This document shows positions 1-10,102 of a DNA stretch of 64,000 bases, in pieces. Both the position numbers and the translations under genes were made by a program. The DNA is from an uncultured Alphaproteobacteria bacterium (GTDB taxonomy: Bacteria > Pseudomonadota > Alphaproteobacteria > HIMB59 > GCA-002718135). How positions within the stretch are numbered: the first letter of the stretch is position 1; each line of letters starts with the position of its first letter. The notes beneath the pieces were generated by a model that was not told where the DNA came from, did not search any database, and was given only the letters and a program-made list of their open reading frames with translations. Location: NCBI GenBank assembly GCA_902623585.1, contig CACNUO010000001.1:136314-200313 (forward strand), given 5' to 3'.

Positions 1-218
1 AACGAAAATCCATCTAAAATAAGGAAAAATATTCTAAAGTATTGTCCTAGAGCTATGGAAGTATCTGATAGAAGAAAAGCAATTAAATTAGCTATTAAAG
101 AATTAAAATGAATGAAATTTTAATAGTAGCAGGTAAAGGGCATGAAAAATTTCAAATTTTAAAAAATAAAACAATTAAGTTTGATGATTTTACAGTTGTT
201 AAAGAATTATTAAATTAA
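1..218 (+). pseudogene. murE: MurE C-terminal end (UDP-MurNAc-tripeptide synthetase), truncated by window start and split into two frames: 1..111 (ends TGA) and 108..218 (MNEILIVAGKGHEKFQILKNKTIKFDDFTVVKELLN)
   Basis: Manual translation: frame 1 gives NENPSKIRKNILKYCPRAMEVSDRRKAIKLAIKELK*, and the next frame continues with the MurE motif VAGKGHE..Q....FDD; located directly before murF. Confidence 0.75.
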
Positions 219-1582
219 TGATCGAATTAAATCAATTAGAGAAGTATATAATATCTAAAAAAGATAAAATTCAAATATCAAGTAAAGATATTAAAAGTGG
301 CGATATATTTCTTTCTTTAAAAGGTAAAAGGTTTCATGGAAACAAGTTTTTAAATGAAGCAATAAATAAAGGTGCAAAATTTTGTGTAACTGATAATAAA
401 AATTACAAAAAAAATAAAAAAATTTTATTTGTAAATAATATTTATAAGTATCTTTCAAAAATAGCAAAAACGAAACGAGATTTATACAAAGGTAAAGTAA
501 TAGGCATTACAGGCAGTGCTGGTAAAACTACTTTAAAAGAAACGTTAGCATTTTTCTTAAAAAAAGATCATACCATTTCTTACTCAAAGAAAAGTTATAA
601 TAATCAGTTAGGTGTATTAATTTCTTTACTAAATTTAAATTTAAAATCAAATTATGCGATTTTTGAAATTGGAACAAATAATTTTGGTGAGATAAAATTT
701 CTTAGTAATTTAGTCAAACCATCAGAGGTATTTATTACAAATATACAATCAACTCACCTTGAAAATTTCCAAACTAAAAATAATATTGCCAGAGAAAAAG
801 CTGATATATTTATTTCTAAATATAATAATAATAGGAAAAAGCTATATCTCAATGTTTCTTCTAAATCTGAAAATATTTTAATCACAAAAGCAAAAAAAGA
901 AAAAAATCTAAAAATAATTCGTATTGATAATTCTTCAAAAAAATATTTTATTAAAAAAATATCTCCCTATAAAAAATTGCATAAAGTAACTTTATCAATT
1001 AATAAAAAAAAGGTTAACATTGTTACTGATGCAATAGTAATGCATAGATTAAATAACTTATTATTTTGTCTTGCATTTTATAATGAAAATTCTCTGAACA
1101 TTAAATCAGTTCTAAATCGTTTCAAGTTTTTAAAACCAGTGGAAGGTAGGGGATTAGTTCATAAAATTTCTTTAAATAAAAAAAAAATAAATATTATTGA
1201 TGAATCTTATAATGCTAATCCTGATACAATGTTGCAAAGCATAAAAAACTTAGAAAATATCAAAGTAAAAAATAATAAAAAAATAATAATTCTAGGGACA
1301 ATGAATGAATTAGGAAATAATTCTTATAAAATTCATTATAAATTACTACAACAATTAGATGCCACTATTTTTAAATTTGTAATTTTATGTGGCGAATTCT
1401 TTGAATTATCTGTAAAAAATTTAAATCCAAATAATGAATTTATCCATTTTAAAAATACAAATAAAATTATGCAATTTTTAAAAGAGAAAGTACATAATAA
1501 TGACATTATTTTAATTAAATGTTCTAATTCGACAAAAATAAATAAGTTTGCAAAAATATTATTAAAACAGGTATCGATTTGA
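218..1582 (+). CDS. murF: UDP-N-acetylmuramoyl-tripeptide--D-alanyl-D-alanine ligase MurF
   Basis: GITGSAGKTTLKE P-loop, DESYNANPDTM motif, dcw context. Confidence 0.95.
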   Translation: MIELNQLEKYIISKKDKIQISSKDIKSGDIFLSLKGKRFHGNKFLNEAINKGAKFCVTDNKNYKKNKKILFVNNIYKYLSKIAKTKRDLYKGKVIGITGSAGKTTLKETLAFFLKKDHTISYSKKSYNNQLGVLISLLNLNLKSNYAIFEIGTNNFGEIKFLSNLVKPSEVFITNIQSTHLENFQTKNNIAREKADIFISKYNNNRKKLYLNVSSKSENILITKAKKEKNLKIIRIDNSSKKYFIKKISPYKKLHKVTLSINKKKVNIVTDAIVMHRLNNLLFCLAFYNENSLNIKSVLNRFKFLKPVEGRGLVHKISLNKKKINIIDESYNANPDTMLQSIKNLENIKVKNNKKIIILGTMNELGNNSYKIHYKLLQQLDATIFKFVILCGEFFELSVKNLNPNNEFIHFKNTNKIMQFLKEKVHNNDIILIKCSNSTKINKFAKILLKQVSI

Positions 1583-2667
1583 TTAAATATTTGGCCTTTG
1601 AATACCAATCTTTATTTAGTTTTCTAAATATTTTTAGCTATATAACATTTAGAGCTGGCGCCTCTATTCTTACTGGATTATTTTTTTCTCTCATATTTGG
1701 AAATTATATTATTAACAAATTATCAAATGTTCAGCCAACTGGCCAGCCAATAAGAGATGATGGTCCAGAGTCACATATAATTGCAAAAAAAGGTACTCCT
1801 ACAATGGGTGGCCTGTTGATTATTTTAAGTGTTTTTGTTTCAACAATTATTTGGGCTGATTTGCAAAATATTTTTATATGGATTTTACTTTCAACTATTT
1901 TAATTTTTGGATCTATTGGTTTTGCAGATGACTACAGTAAAATCAAATCAAATACCAGTAAGGGTATTTCATCAAAAATAAGAATTATATTTCAAATCAT
2001 TTTTTCTTTTTTCATTACATATTTAATTCTTATCAATTTAGATCCAAGTATAAGCAAATCTATGACATTTCCTTTCTTTAAAAATTTAATTATAGATTTT
2101 GGAATATTTTATTTTCTAATTTCCATATTTATAATTATTGGATCGGCTAATGCAGTAAACCTAACTGATGGACTTGATGGTTTAGCAATTGTCCCTGTAA
2201 TGATAGTTGCTATGTCTTTTGCTTTCATAGCTTATGTTTCAGGTAATATAGTTTTTTCTAATTATTTACTTATCCAATATATTCCTGGAACCGGTGAATT
2301 AGCAGTTTTTTGTGGTTCTTTAATTGGAGCCGCTTTAGGTTTTCTTTGGTTTAACGCACCACCTGCTAAAGTTTTTATGGGTGATACAGGATCTTTAGCA
2401 TTAGGCGGCTCTTTAGGTTCATTAGCAATAATATGCAAACATGAAATTCTTCTTGCAATAATAGGAGGTTTATTTGTTCTAGAAACCTTGTCTGTAGTAA
2501 TCCAAGTATTCATTTTTAAAATGACAGGAAAAAGAGTTTTTTTAATGGCTCCACTACATCATCATTTTGAAAAAAAGGGATGGCCTGAGTCAACAATAGT
2601 TATTCGTTTTTGGATAATTACTATTGTATTAGCATTGATAGGTCTTGCAACTTTAAGAATAAGATAA
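1579..2667 (+). CDS. mraY: Phospho-N-acetylmuramoyl-pentapeptide transferase MraY
   Basis: KKGTPTMGG, NLTDGLDGLA, FMGDTGSLALGG, APLHHHFE motifs; TTG start. Confidence 0.97.
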   Translation: MIKYLAFEYQSLFSFLNIFSYITFRAGASILTGLFFSLIFGNYIINKLSNVQPTGQPIRDDGPESHIIAKKGTPTMGGLLIILSVFVSTIIWADLQNIFIWILLSTILIFGSIGFADDYSKIKSNTSKGISSKIRIIFQIIFSFFITYLILINLDPSISKSMTFPFFKNLIIDFGIFYFLISIFIIIGSANAVNLTDGLDGLAIVPVMIVAMSFAFIAYVSGNIVFSNYLLIQYIPGTGELAVFCGSLIGAALGFLWFNAPPAKVFMGDTGSLALGGSLGSLAIICKHEILLAIIGGLFVLETLSVVIQVFIFKMTGKRVFLMAPLHHHFEKKGWPESTIVIRFWIITIVLALIGLATLRIR

Positions 2668-3985
2668 TGTATTTAATTTATGGAATTCAAAAATCAGGAC
2701 TTTCTATAGTAAATTATTTTGAAAATAAAAAAATAAAATTTAAGATGTGGGATGATAATCCAAAAGTAAGAAAGGCTATAAAAAAAAATTACAATAAAGA
2801 TTATTTTTTTAATATAAAAAAAGATAATTTGAATGATTTTAAAAAAATTTTTGTTAGCCCAGGAATATCTTTAAGACAAAAAAAATTTAAAAGAAAAAAT
2901 ATATCTAAAAAAGTAAATAGAGATTTAAATTTATATATTTCGAATTTAACAAATCAAAAGATTGTAGCTATTACTGGTACAAATGGGAAATCAACAACAA
3001 CCAAATTAATAGGAGACATTTTAAAAAAAAATAATATTAAAACATTTGTTGGGGGCAATATTGGAGAATCATTATGCAATGCTTTTCTTCTTAAAAAAAA
3101 AATATAAAGTTCATGTTATCGAATTAAGTTCTTTTCAATTAGAAACAGTTAAGTCACTTGATAGTAGAATATCAGTAATAACAAATTTATCTGGTGATCA
3201 TTTAGATAGGTACAAAGGTATTAGTGATTATGTTAGTCAGAAGAAAAATATTATTACTAAAAATGGAATTAATTTGTTATCAATTGATGATATTTATTCA
3301 AGAAAGATATTTAATCGAAAAAAAATTAAAAATAAAATTAGTTTTTCCTTAGTCGATAAATCAGCTGATTGTTTTGCTAACAATGATTATATTCTAGATA
3401 ATTACTTCAAAAAAAACAAAAAATTATTTATAAAAAAAATCTCAAAAGATTTAGAAGGTAATTTTAATATTCAAAATATTTTAATAGCATACATATGTAG
3501 CAAAATATTAAAAATTCCAGAATCTAATTTTCTTAAGGTTATTAAAACATTTAAGGGCTTGCCATTTAGATCATCTACAATTTTTACAAATAATAAATTA
3601 AAAATAGTAAATAATAGTAAATCTACTAATTTAAATTCAACAATAAATTCAGTTGTAAATTATAATAATATTTACCTAATCTTAGGAGGCATAGCTAAAG
3701 AAAAAAATTTTGAAATTCTTCTAAAATATAAAAATAAAATTAGCTGTGTATATACTTATGGAAAATCAGGAAATTTCATTGAAAAAAAATTAAAAAAAGA
3801 ATTGGTTGTAAAAAAAATTGGCAAATTTAAAATCAGTTATCAAACAAACCTTCAAGGATATTAAAAAAAATTCAAATCAATCAACTATACTATTCGCTCC
3901 TGCATGTGCCTCTTATGATCAATACAAAAATTTTGAAGAAAGAGGCATACATTTTAATAAATTAATTAAAAATTATATAAATTAA
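2667..3985 (+). pseudogene. murD: UDP-N-acetylmuramoylalanine--D-glutamate ligase MurD, interrupted by two frame changes at poly-A tracts (about 3093-3102 and about 3810-3817)
   Basis: Frame 0 (ATG 2667) carries GTNGKSTT and ends at 3107; frame 1 carries ELSSFQLE and ends at 3864; frame 2 carries [17 protein letters not shown] and ends at 3985; together they cover a full-length MurD between mraY and ftsW. Confidence 0.88.
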
Positions 3986-3987
3986 CC

Positions 3988-5049
3988 ATGGAATATTTAA
4001 AGAATTGGTGGAGTTCAATTGATAGAATTAATATTATCTTAATATTATCATTGGGTTTTACGGGATTAATACTTTCATTTTCCATAGATGAAAATTTATC
4101 CATAAATAGACACTCTATTTTTTTTCTTTTTTCAGTTTTCTTACTTATTGCGTTATCAGACTTAGATAGTAAAAATATAAGAAGAATTTCATTATTTTTA
4201 TTTATTATTTTATTAATAATAATACTGCTAATACTTTTTTTAGATTACGAAGTTAAAGGCGCTAAGAGATGGTTTCAAATATTTAACTTTACACTTCAAC
4301 CTTCAGAGATAATTAAGCCTATTTTTGTCATATTGACTGCATGGTGTATAAGTAAATCTATAGATGATAAAAAATTTTATTTACCTTTACTGTTTGTTTT
4401 TTTCTTTTTGCTTTTATCTTTAATACTTATGCAGCCTGATTTGGGAATGACAGTTTTACTGTCAGCAACTTTTTTTTGCCAGTTATTCGTTGCTGGTTTA
4501 TCAATTTTTTTAGTTATAGTTGCATTTTTATTTATATTAGGAATTTCAATTTTTTCTTACTTTATTTTTGATCATGTTCAATCAAGAATTAATTCATTTC
4601 TTGGAGGGTTAGGTGGGACTGATACATACCAAATAGATTTAAGTATTCAAGCTTTCAAAAATGGTGGGCTACTTGGAAAGGGTCCAGGGCAAGGTATTTT
4701 AAAAGAAAAAATTCCTGATGCTAACACTGATTTTATTTTTGCTGTTGCTGGAGAAGAATTAGGATTTATTTTTTGTTTAATAATTATTTTTATAATTTTA
4801 TCTATTATAATAAGAAGCTTATTAAAAGTTCTACAACTTGAAGATCCATATAAAATTATAGCAATTAGTGGTTTAATTTGCTCATTTGGATTACAATGCT
4901 TAATTAATATTTTTAGCTCCCTGGGCCTTATACCAACAAAGGGTATGACACTGCCATTTGTAAGTTATGGAGGTTCTTCTATGATATCAATAGCAATTTT
5001 ATTTGGTTTTTTATTATCTCTTACAAACAAAAAAAATGAAGAATTATGA
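3988..5049 (+). CDS. ftsW: Peptidoglycan glycosyltransferase FtsW (SEDS family)
   Basis: Polytopic SEDS protein (GAKRWFQ, QPSEIIK, PFVSYGGSSM) between murD and murG. Confidence 0.93.
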   Translation: MEYLKNWWSSIDRINIILILSLGFTGLILSFSIDENLSINRHSIFFLFSVFLLIALSDLDSKNIRRISLFLFIILLIIILLILFLDYEVKGAKRWFQIFNFTLQPSEIIKPIFVILTAWCISKSIDDKKFYLPLLFVFFFLLLSLILMQPDLGMTVLLSATFFCQLFVAGLSIFLVIVAFLFILGISIFSYFIFDHVQSRINSFLGGLGGTDTYQIDLSIQAFKNGGLLGKGPGQGILKEKIPDANTDFIFAVAGEELGFIFCLIIIFIILSIIIRSLLKVLQLEDPYKIIAISGLICSFGLQCLINIFSSLGLIPTKGMTLPFVSYGGSSMISIAILFGFLLSLTNKKNEEL

Positions 5050-6131
5050 AAGAAAATTTTTTACTAATTACAGGAGGAACAGGTGGACATGTTATACCAG
5101 CAAAAAATTTTGCTAATTATTTATCTAATAAAAATATAAATTGCACAATTATAACTGACAAAAGAGGATATAAATACTTTGATAATTATAATGGAAAAAT
5201 TTATATAATTAGCTCGTCAAATTTGAATGGAAACCTAATATTTAAAATCTTTGGCATATTTAAAATTTTATTAGGATTAATTCAATCATTCATTATTATA
5301 TTTTTATTAAAACCATCTCATTCTATTTCTTTTGGAAGCTATGCTTCATTTTCTCCAATGTTAACATTTATGTTATTTAAACCAATTTATAAAGTTAAAC
5401 TTTATATACATGAACAAAATTCAATAATAGGAAGAACGAATAAATTTTTTTTGAATTTTTCGAATAAATTATTTTTAAATTTTGATATTAAATCTAAAAT
5501 CAATTCAAAGTTTAAAGATAAAATATTTGTAGTTGGTTCTCCAGAAAATAATTTTCAAAAAAATAATAACATAAGCAATAAAAATTCTGAGAGTAATTTT
5601 ACAATTTTTATTTCTGGCGGCAGTCAAGGATCAGAATTTGTATCAAATTTTGCAACAAATCTAATAAAAATTATAGATGACGAAAAAATTATAAAAGCTA
5701 AATTTATATTTCAGTGTTCTAAACATTTGATAAAAAAAAATGAAGCAGAATTACAAAATATTAAATCACCAATAATTTTGAAAGATTTTTTTACAAATGT
5801 AGATGAAATACTAGCTAATTCTAATTTAGCAATATGCAGAGCTGGAGCAGGAACAATTGTTGATTTAATTAACTTTAAACTTCCCTCGATATTAATTCCT
5901 TTACCTTCTTCAAAAGATAATCATCAATTTTTTAATGCTGAAATATTAGCTAAACATGACTTAGCCATAATTTTTGATCAAAATAATGATGATTTAGACA
6001 AAGCAAAAAGACATATTTATGAAACATATAATAATGAAAGTAAATTAGAATCAATGAATAAAAAATTTGATATGATTAAAGTTAAAAACTCTAATACTTT
6101 AATTTATAAATTAATACTAAATGCAAATTAA
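5046..6131 (+). CDS. murG: UDP-N-acetylglucosamine--MurNAc-pentapeptide N-acetylglucosamine transferase MurG
   Basis: TGGTGGHVIPA, HEQNSIIGRTN, GGSQGS, ICRAGAGTI motifs. Confidence 0.95.
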   Translation: MKENFLLITGGTGGHVIPAKNFANYLSNKNINCTIITDKRGYKYFDNYNGKIYIISSSNLNGNLIFKIFGIFKILLGLIQSFIIIFLLKPSHSISFGSYASFSPMLTFMLFKPIYKVKLYIHEQNSIIGRTNKFFLNFSNKLFLNFDIKSKINSKFKDKIFVVGSPENNFQKNNNISNKNSESNFTIFISGGSQGSEFVSNFATNLIKIIDDEKIIKAKFIFQCSKHLIKKNEAELQNIKSPIILKDFFTNVDEILANSNLAICRAGAGTIVDLINFKLPSILIPLPSSKDNHQFFNAEILAKHDLAIIFDQNNDDLDKAKRHIYETYNNESKLESMNKKFDMIKVKNSNTLIYKLILNAN

Positions 6132-7491
6132 CAGTAAAATTCATTTTATAGGTATTTCAGGAATAGGAATGTCTGGTATTGCAGAATTGATGCTAGATAA
6201 AGGATATTCGATCCAGGGTAGTGATATATCAGTAAATGACAATACCAAAAGATTAAAGAAAAAAGGTATAAAATTTTTTTTAGGACACAATAAAAAAAAT
6301 ATTAAAAATGCTCATGCTATTGTTTATTCATCAGCTATTAAAAAAAATAATCCTGAAATAAGAGAGGCATATATTAAAAAAATACCAGTTCTTTCTCGAG
6401 CTGATATGCTTTCTGAATTAATGAAAAATAAAAAATCTATTGCCATAGCTGGATCTCACGGAAAAACTACTACTACTAGTTTGGTAGGAAATATTTTCAA
6501 TGAAGCAGGTTTAGATCCTACTATTGTAAATGGTGGTATTATAAATTCTTTTTCTAACAATAATCGTTATGGAAAAGGTGAATGGATGATTGTTGAAGCA
6601 GACGAGAGTGATGGTACCTTTTTAAAGCTTCCACATCAAATATCAATTATTACTAATTTAGATATTGAACACATGGATTTTTATAAATCAAAAAAAAATT
6701 TAATTAATGCATTTGAAAAATTTATAAATCTGCTTCCATTTTATGGAACCACAATAATGTGTTATGATGATAAGAATCTTAAATTACTAATTAACAAAAT
6801 AAAAAATAGAAATATTTTAACTTACTCAATAAAAAATAAAAAAGCAGATGTATTAATCTTTGATATTATACAAAACAAACTAAAAACTTCTTTTAAATTA
6901 AAAATTAACAATAAAATTAATCATTCTTCTAGTTATAAATTTACTATCAATGCAATTGGCAATCATAATATTTTAAATGCAACTGCAAGTATTATTGCAG
7001 CCAAACTAAATGGAATTAAAAATAAAGATATTAATAATGCTTTGATTAATTATGTAGGTGTAAAAAGAAGGTTCTCATTTATTGGAAAAAAAAATAAGTC
7101 CTTTGTGTATGATGATTATGCACATCATCCAACAGAAATTGCAGCTACAGTAAGTGCAGCTAAAACTCTAAAAAATAAAGTAATAGTTGTTTTTCAACCA
7201 CACAGATACACTAGAACTAAAATACTAATTAGAGAATTTATAAAAGTTTTATCTAAAGTTGATTATTTATTTTTATTAGAAACTTATTCAGCTGGAGAAA
7301 AGATTATCAAGGGCGCAACTTCAAAAGACATATATTCTAAAATATTAAAAAAAAATAAAAATACTATATATTTAAAAAATATAAGTGATTTAAATAAATT
7401 AATGAAACCTTATACATTGCATCAAAATACAATTGTTTTTATGGGCGCGGGTTCAATATCAAGTATTGCAAAAAAATATTTGAATAACTAA
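6121..7491 (+). CDS. murC: UDP-N-acetylmuramate--L-alanine ligase MurC
   Basis: FIGISGIGMSGIAE, GSHGKTTTTS, DDYAHHPTEI, FQPHRYTRT motifs. Confidence 0.97.
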   Translation: MQINSKIHFIGISGIGMSGIAELMLDKGYSIQGSDISVNDNTKRLKKKGIKFFLGHNKKNIKNAHAIVYSSAIKKNNPEIREAYIKKIPVLSRADMLSELMKNKKSIAIAGSHGKTTTTSLVGNIFNEAGLDPTIVNGGIINSFSNNNRYGKGEWMIVEADESDGTFLKLPHQISIITNLDIEHMDFYKSKKNLINAFEKFINLLPFYGTTIMCYDDKNLKLLINKIKNRNILTYSIKNKKADVLIFDIIQNKLKTSFKLKINNKINHSSSYKFTINAIGNHNILNATASIIAAKLNGIKNKDINNALINYVGVKRRFSFIGKKNKSFVYDDYAHHPTEIAATVSAAKTLKNKVIVVFQPHRYTRTKILIREFIKVLSKVDYLFLLETYSAGEKIIKGATSKDIYSKILKKNKNTIYLKNISDLNKLMKPYTLHQNTIVFMGAGSISSIAKKYLNN

Positions 7492-8384
7492 TGTCAAAAA
7501 AAATTATACAATTAGCCGATAAACTTAAAAGTAAAATTTACTCAGATTATAATGCTGGTAAACATACTTGGTTTAGAACAGGAGGTAATGCAAAAATATT
7601 TGTAATAGTTGAAGATAATTTAGAGTTAGAAATTATTTTAAATGAAATAAATAATGAAAATTTTTATATAATAGGTTCAGGCTCAAATCTATTAATTAGA
7701 GATAATGGTTATAATGGAACTCTTATAAAATTAGGCAAGGGTTTTAATACTATTAAAATCAATGATAACAAACTTGAAGTTGGCGCTAGTATTTTAGATA
7801 TTAATTTATCAAATTATGCATTGAGACAAAATATAGAGGGTTTTGAATTTTATAGTGGTATTCCAGGATCAATAGGTGGAGCAGTTAAAATGAATGCTGG
7901 CTGTTATGGTTCGGAAACTGTAGATGTTATAAATAGTATAGAAATATGTGATAAATTTGGTCAAAGAAAAATAATTACAAAAGATAAACTAAATCTAAAA
8001 TATCGATCTTCAAAAATAAATAATACAGATATAGTTACAAAAGCTATATTTAATTTTAATTATGCAGATCAAAATTTAATTAAAGATAAGATTAATGAAA
8101 TAAAGAATAAACGTTTAGAATCTCAGCCAATAAAAAATAAAACTTCTGGTAGTACTTTTAAAAATCCTGAAAATCTTCATGCGGCAAAACTAATTGAGGA
8201 AGCAGGATGTAAAGGTACCAATTTTGGAGATGCATATGTGAGTGATAAGCATGCAAATTTTTTAATTAATAGGGGAAGTGCTTCAGCAACTGATATAGAA
8301 AATCTAGGTAAAAGTATTGTTGAGAAAGTATATGCCAAATTCAATGTAAAATTAGAATGGGAGGTAAAAATAATAGGTGAGTAA
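7491..8384 (+). CDS. murB: UDP-N-acetylenolpyruvoylglucosamine reductase MurB
   Basis: HTWFRTGG, GSGSNLLIRD, GIPGSIGGAVKMNAGCYG motifs. Confidence 0.96.
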   Translation: MSKKIIQLADKLKSKIYSDYNAGKHTWFRTGGNAKIFVIVEDNLELEIILNEINNENFYIIGSGSNLLIRDNGYNGTLIKLGKGFNTIKINDNKLEVGASILDINLSNYALRQNIEGFEFYSGIPGSIGGAVKMNAGCYGSETVDVINSIEICDKFGQRKIITKDKLNLKYRSSKINNTDIVTKAIFNFNYADQNLIKDKINEIKNKRLESQPIKNKTSGSTFKNPENLHAAKLIEEAGCKGTNFGDAYVSDKHANFLINRGSASATDIENLGKSIVEKVYAKFNVKLEWEVKIIGE

Positions 8385-9327
8385 TAAAAAAATTTTAATT
8401 TTAGAAGGCGGTAATAATGAAGAGCATGATGTATCTTTAGTAACATCTAGAGAAATTCAAAAAATTCTTAATCAAAATAAATTGAAGTTTAAGACTTTAA
8501 GAGTTAATCCAAAAAACTTTCATAAAAAAATAATTAATTATAAAAATTTTGTTTGTATTAATGCTTTACATGGGCCTTTTGGTGAAGATGGACAAATTCA
8601 AAAAATTTTAAAAAAAAATAAAATTCCTTTTTCTCATTCAAATATAAAATCATCTAATCTATGTTTTAATAAATCTGCTTCTAAGAAAGAAATTATTAAA
8701 AATAAATTAATGTCTCCAAAATATTATCTTTTAAATATAAATGATTTAACTGAGAAGAAATTAATTATTATCAAAAGTAAGTTAAAAAAATTTGTTATTA
8801 AGCCCAATAGAAGTGGTTCAAGTTTTGGTATAAAAATAATTAAAAATCAAAAAGAATTTGATATTTTAATTTCTAATTTAGATGAATTTAAAAGGAAACT
8901 TACTAATCACAAAGAAATTTTAATAGAAGAGTATATATCTGGAAGAGAGCTCACAGTTTCAACTATTAAATTGGATAAAAAAATTCACGCAATTGCTGTT
9001 ACAGAGATAAAATCGAAAAATAATTTTTTTGATTATAAAGCAAAATATTCAAAAGGTTATGCTAAACATATTTTGCCAGCTAAGTTAAATAAAATAAATT
9101 ATGTTAAATGTCTTAAATTTGCTATTAAAGCTCATAAGCTCTTAGGTTGTAATTCACTTGCAAGAACTGATTTTATTTTTGATACAAAAAAAAATAAAAT
9201 CTTCTTTTTAGAAACAAATACTCAACCTGGACTTACTCCTATATCACTATTACCCGAACAAGCTAATTATAAAGGCTTATCTTTTGAAGAAATCATCTTT
9301 ATTTTGATCAAAAATTTAAATTATTAG
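8377..9327 (+). CDS. ddl: D-alanine--D-alanine ligase
   Basis: ALHGPFGEDG, RSGSSFGI, FLETNTQPGLTP; GTG start overlapping murB. Confidence 0.95.
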   Translation: MSNKKILILEGGNNEEHDVSLVTSREIQKILNQNKLKFKTLRVNPKNFHKKIINYKNFVCINALHGPFGEDGQIQKILKKNKIPFSHSNIKSSNLCFNKSASKKEIIKNKLMSPKYYLLNINDLTEKKLIIIKSKLKKFVIKPNRSGSSFGIKIIKNQKEFDILISNLDEFKRKLTNHKEILIEEYISGRELTVSTIKLDKKIHAIAVTEIKSKNNFFDYKAKYSKGYAKHILPAKLNKINYVKCLKFAIKAHKLLGCNSLARTDFIFDTKKNKIFFLETNTQPGLTPISLLPEQANYKGLSFEEIIFILIKNLNY

Positions 9328-9328
9328 T

Positions 9329-10102
9329 ATGAACAATATTAATAGAAGAAGATATGTTTTAAGCATCAGATCATTTACTTATTTTTTTATTTTCTTATTT
9401 TTAATTATTTTTTCTTTTTTACTATATTTTTACAAAAATAATTTAATTGAGACATCTAAAAATATAATTCAGAGTTTTTCAGAAAACTTCCAATATCAAT
9501 TTACAAAATTTGATATTTCAGGTTTAGAGAAAATAGAATTAAAATTTGTAGAGGATAAACTGCAAAATTATTTAGGATCTTCGATTTTTTTATTACCATT
9601 GAATCAAATTAATAACTCAATAAAAGAAAATAATTGGGTCAAAGAAATAAAGTTGAATACAAATTACAAAGATACTCTATTTATTAGGATTGAAGAATAT
9701 AAACCAACTGGAATTTATTTTTTTAACGAAAAATACTTTGTTTTTGATGAAAATGGAAAAATTATTGATCAAATTTACAATACTGATTCAACTCACCAGT
9801 CTTTATTAATTTTTAAGGGTAATTCTTCAAACTTAAAAGCTAATTCTATAATTAATTTTTTAAAAAATAATGATTTTGAAAAAAAATATCAAATAGAAAG
9901 TTTGGAATTTATTAATAAAAGAAGATGGGATATAAATTTATACAGTGATGTGAAATTAATGCTTTCAGAAGAAGATCCAAATAAATCTATTCTAAATTTT
10001 ATTATGATACGAAATAAACTTAGCGAAACAGATATTAATAATATAAAAACATATGATTTAAGAAATTTAAAAAAAACAATTTTAATTAAATTAAATGATT
10101 AA
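9329..10102 (+). CDS. ftsQ: Cell division protein FtsQ (POTRA/DivIB)
   Basis: Single N-terminal TM, POTRA-like segment, position between ddl and ftsA. Confidence 0.85.
   Translation: MNNINRRRYVLSIRSFTYFFIFLFLIIFSFLLYFYKNNLIETSKNIIQSFSENFQYQFTKFDISGLEKIELKFVEDKLQNYLGSSIFLLPLNQINNSIKENNWVKEIKLNTNYKDTLFIRIEEYKPTGIYFFNEKYFVFDENGKIIDQIYNTDSTHQSLLIFKGNSSNLKANSIINFLKNNDFEKKYQIESLEFINKRRWDINLYSDVKLMLSEEDPNKSILNFIMIRNKLSETDINNIKTYDLRNLKKTILIKLND

Noticed and set aside
1336-1608. Minus-strand ORF of 90 aa opposite murF/mraY
   Set aside because: Lies wholly antisense to well-supported genes and has no recognisable domain; typical spurious ORF in AT-rich coding DNA.
3046-3864. Treating ORF 3046..3864 as an independent MurD-like protein
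   Set aside because: It lacks the P-loop and the C-terminal PACAS motif, both of which are in adjacent frames; it is the middle of one murD.
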